A stretch of DNA of 64,000 bases from Hippophae tibetana (Eukaryota; Streptophyta; Magnoliopsida; Rosales; Elaeagnaceae), in the NCBI GenBank assembly GCA_037013495.1, contig CM072801.1, forward strand, positions 82,507,816-82,571,815. Direction: 5' to 3'. Below the pieces are notes generated by a model. That model was not told the origin of the DNA and did no database searches. It saw only the letters and a list, made by a program, of their open reading frames with translations. Positions 60,941 through 64,000 of the stretch are shown piece after piece (position 1 is the stretch's first letter; every line of letters starts with the position of its first letter). The translations under genes and the position numbers were made by a program.

Positions 60941-63900
60941 GTTTCTTTATTTTTTTGGTCATTAAATCTGTATTCTTCCTAAAAACGTATGGGAGCAGAA
61001 AAAGAAAGGGGCTAGTTTTCAAAACTACGAAAATACGAAAACATTTGATGAATCAGACTTCCAACATCAAATGACCATAACTTTTAACTAGGGTATCGTA
61101 ACGACTATTATAATATATCAAAATCGGAGCTCGTCTCGATCCATACAATAATTGTTGGCCTAGCATTGGAACCTGATTTCTGTACCCAAATTCCATCGTT
61201 TACATAACTTATCGAGGGTTTTAAGATTTTGTCGTAAATTTGCAGTTTACTTACCTTCGATTTGAATCAATAGAGCTGTAAATGAGATATTGCATCCGAC
61301 AAAGGTTTCTTTATTTATTTGGTCAATAAATCTGTATTCTTCCTAAAAAAACTATTGGAGCAGAAAAAGAAAGGGGCTAGTTTTCATAATTTCAAAAATA
61401 ACAAAACATTTGATGAATCAGACTTCCAACATCAAATGACCATAACTTTTGACTGGGTATCGTAACGACTATTATAATATATCAAATCGGAGCTCGTCTC
61501 GATCCATACAATAATTGTTGGCCTCGGAATGGAACCTGATTTCTGTACCCAAATTCCATCGTGTACATAACCTATCGATGGTTTTAAGATTTTGTCGTAA
61601 ATTTGCGGTTTACTTACCTTCGATATGATTCAATAGAGCTGTCAATGAGATATTGGTTTCGACAAAGGTTTCTTTATTTATTTGGTCATTAAATCTGTAT
61701 TCTTCCTAAAAACGTATGGGAGCAGAAAAAGAAAGGGGCTAGTTTTCATAATTTCAAAAATAACAAAACATTTGATGAATCAGACTTCCAACATCAAATG
61801 ACCATAACTTTTGACTTGGGTATCGTAACGACTATTATAATATATCAAATCGGAGCTCGTCTCGATCCATACAATAATTGTTGGCCTCGGAATGGAACAT
61901 GATTTCGGTACCCAAATTCCATCGTGTACATAACCTATCGATGGTTTTAAGATTTTGTCGTACATTTGCGGTTTACTTACCTTCGATATGATTCAATAGA
62001 GCTGTCAATGAGATATTGCTTTCGACAAAGGTTTCTTTATTTATTTGGTCATTAAATCTGTATTCTTCCTAAAAACGTATGGGAGAAGAAAAAGAAAGGG
62101 GCTAGTTTTCAAAACTTCAAAAATACGAAAACATTTGATGAATCAGACTTCCAACATCAAATGACCATAACTTTTAACTCGGGTATCGTAACGACTATTA
62201 TAATATATCAAAATCGGAACACGTCTCGATCCATACAATAATTGTTGGCCTAGAATTGGAACCTGATTTCCGTACCCAAATTCCATCGTTTACATAACTT
62301 ATCGAGGGTTTGAAGATTTTGTCGTAAATTTCCGGTTTACTTACTTTCGATTTGAATCGATAGAGCTGTAAATGAGATATTGGATCCGACAAAGGTTTCT
62401 TTATTTTTTTGGTCATTAAATCTGTATTCTTCCTAAAAACGTATGGGAGCAGAAAAAGAAAGGGGCTAGTTTTCAAAACTTCGAAAATACGAAAACATTT
62501 GATGAATCAGACTTCCAACATCAAATGACCATAACTTTTAACTAGGGTATCGTAACGAATATTATAATATATCAAAATCGGAGCTCGTCTCGATGCATAC
62601 AATAATTGTTGGCCTAGCATTGGAACCTGATTTCTGTACCCAAATTCCATCGTTTACATAACTTATCGAGGGTTTGAAGATTTTGTCGTAAATTTCCGGT
62701 TTACTTACTTTCGATTTGAATTGATAGAGCTGTCAATGAGATATTGCATCCGACAAAGGTTTCTTTATTTATTTGGTAAATAAATCGGTATTCTTCCTAA
62801 AAACGTATGGGTGCAGAAAAAGAAAGGGGCTAGTTTTCATAATTTCAAAAATAACAAAATATTTGATGAATCAGACTTCCAACATCAAATGACCATAAAT
62901 TTTTGACTGGGGTATCGTAACGACTATTATAATATATCAAATCGGAGCACGTCTCGATCCATACAATAATTGTTGGCCTAGCATTGGAACCTGATTTCTC
63001 TACCCAAATTCCATCGTTTACATAACTTATCGAGGGTTTGAAGATTTTGTCGTAAATTTGCGGTTTACTTACCTTCGATTTGAATCAATAGAGCTGTAAA
63101 TGAGATATTGCATTCGACAAAGGTTTCTTTATTTATTTGGTAAATAAATCTGTATTCTTCCTAAAAAAACTATGGGAGCAGAAAAAGAAAGGGGCTAGTT
63201 TTCATAATTTCAAAAATAACAAAACATTTGATGAATCAGATTTCCAACATCAAATGACCATAACTTTTGACTGGGGTATCGTAACGACAATTATAATATA
63301 TCAAATCGGAGCTCGTCTCGATCCATACAATAATTGTTGGCCTCGGAATGGAACCTGAATTCTGTACCCAAATTCCATCGTGTACATAACCTATCGATGG
63401 TTTTAAGATTTTGTCGTAAATTTGCGTTTTACTTACCTTCGATATTATTCAATAGAGCTGTCAATGAGATATTGGTTTCGACAAAGGTTTCTTTATTTAT
63501 TTGGTCATTAAATCTGTATTCTTCCTAAAAACGTATGGGAGCAGAAAAAGAAAGGGGCTAGTTTTCAAAACTTCAAAAATACGAAAACATTTGATGAATC
63601 AGACTTCCAACATCAAATGACCATAACTTTTAACTCGGGTATCGTAACGACTATTATAATATATCAAAATCGGAGCACGTCTCGATCCATACAATAATTG
63701 TTGGCCTAGAATTGGAACCTGATTTCCGTACCCAAATTCCATCGTTTACATAACTTATCGAGGGTTTGAAGATTTTGTCGTAAATTTCCGGTTTACTTAC
63801 TTTCGATTTGAATCGATGGAGCTGTAAATGAGATATTGGATCCGACAAAGGTTTCTTTATTTTTTTGGTCATTAAATCTGTATTCTTCCTAAAAACGTAT

Positions 63901-64000
63901 GGGAGCAGAAAAAGAAAGGGGCTAGTTTTCAAAACTTCGAAAATACGAAAACATTTGATGAATCAGACTTCCAACATCAAATGACCATAACTTTTAACTA
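60936..64000. repeat. 364-bp tandem satellite array, right block (about 8 monomers)
   Basis: The same satellite continues right of the retroelement and runs off the window edge. The first bases complete the monomer interrupted at 51648. From 60941 to about 62540 the block matches 48377-49976 closely, sharing rare variants such as AACTACGAAAATACG, AAACTATTGGAG and CGGAACACGTC. After allowing for the inserted element, this corresponds to a nine-monomer (3,272 bp) period. Beyond about 62.54 kb the match to that copy fades and ordinary variants follow. Confidence 0.96.

Larger units (their letters stand above)
46650..62540. repeat. Nine-monomer (3,272 bp) duplication interrupted by the retroelement
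   Basis: About 46.65-49.98 kb matches 49.92 kb onward at an offset of 3,272 bp. Past the retroelement the offset becomes 12,564 bp, exactly 3,272 plus the 9,292 bp added by element and target duplication. Shared rare variants include GGATTTGTCTACCC, AAATAAAAAAACATTTG, AACTACGAAAATACG and CGGAACACGTC. The retroelement therefore sits in one copy only and must have arrived after this duplication, or after sequence exchange that made the copies alike. Confidence 0.82.

Noticed and set aside
60936-64000. Right block as a different satellite family
   Set aside because: It completes the interrupted monomer and follows the same classes and period as the left block.
1-64000. Undescribed defence or metabolic gene system
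   Set aside because: No host coding region is present. Coding potential beyond chance occurs only in the retroelement.

Overview
The window looks like heterochromatin from a flowering plant, most likely a eudicot. Nearly all of it is one AT-rich tandem satellite with a monomer of about 364 bp. The array is interrupted once, by a Ty3/gypsy LTR retrotransposon of the Athila type. The plant assignment rests on that retroelement: its primer-binding site matches the 3' end of plant tRNA-Asp, and its gag, protease, reverse transcriptase and RNase H resemble Athila. I could not identify the species. I see no host protein gene, rRNA, tRNA or CRISPR array.

Layout. Bases 1-51648 are satellite, about 142 head-to-tail monomers that run off the left edge. 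Bases 51649-60935 are the retroelement. Bases 60936-64000 are satellite again, about 8 monomers that run off the right edge. A 5-bp target duplication (CAAAG) flanks the element. The interrupted monomer resumes on the far side with nothing lost.

The satellite has at least three monomer classes, called here A1, A2 and B. Between about 33 and 51 kb they form a regular A1-A2-B trimer of 1,092 bp. On top of this lie larger, younger duplications of 4, 5, 8, 9 and 10 monomers (about 1,456, 1,819, 2,910, 3,275 and 3,639 bp). Some monomers are patchworks of two classes, as gene conversion would give. The many short open frames repeated every 364 bp follow from repeat conservation and are not genes.

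The retroelement is transcribed left to right. Its parts are a 2,042-bp left LTR (a very GC-rich island, a cluster of TGACGTCA sites, a TATA box), the tRNA-Asp primer site, an untranslated leader with two similar predicted stem-loops, a first gag gene, a second and different gag fused to protease, reverse transcriptase and RNase H, and a partial right LTR. The element is broken: the integrase core and part of the right LTR are absent. It looks young, because I see no difference between the LTR parts present at both ends. The least ordinary features are the two tandem gag genes, the paired leader stem-loops whose stems differ by compensatory changes, and the class-specific palindromes of the satellite.
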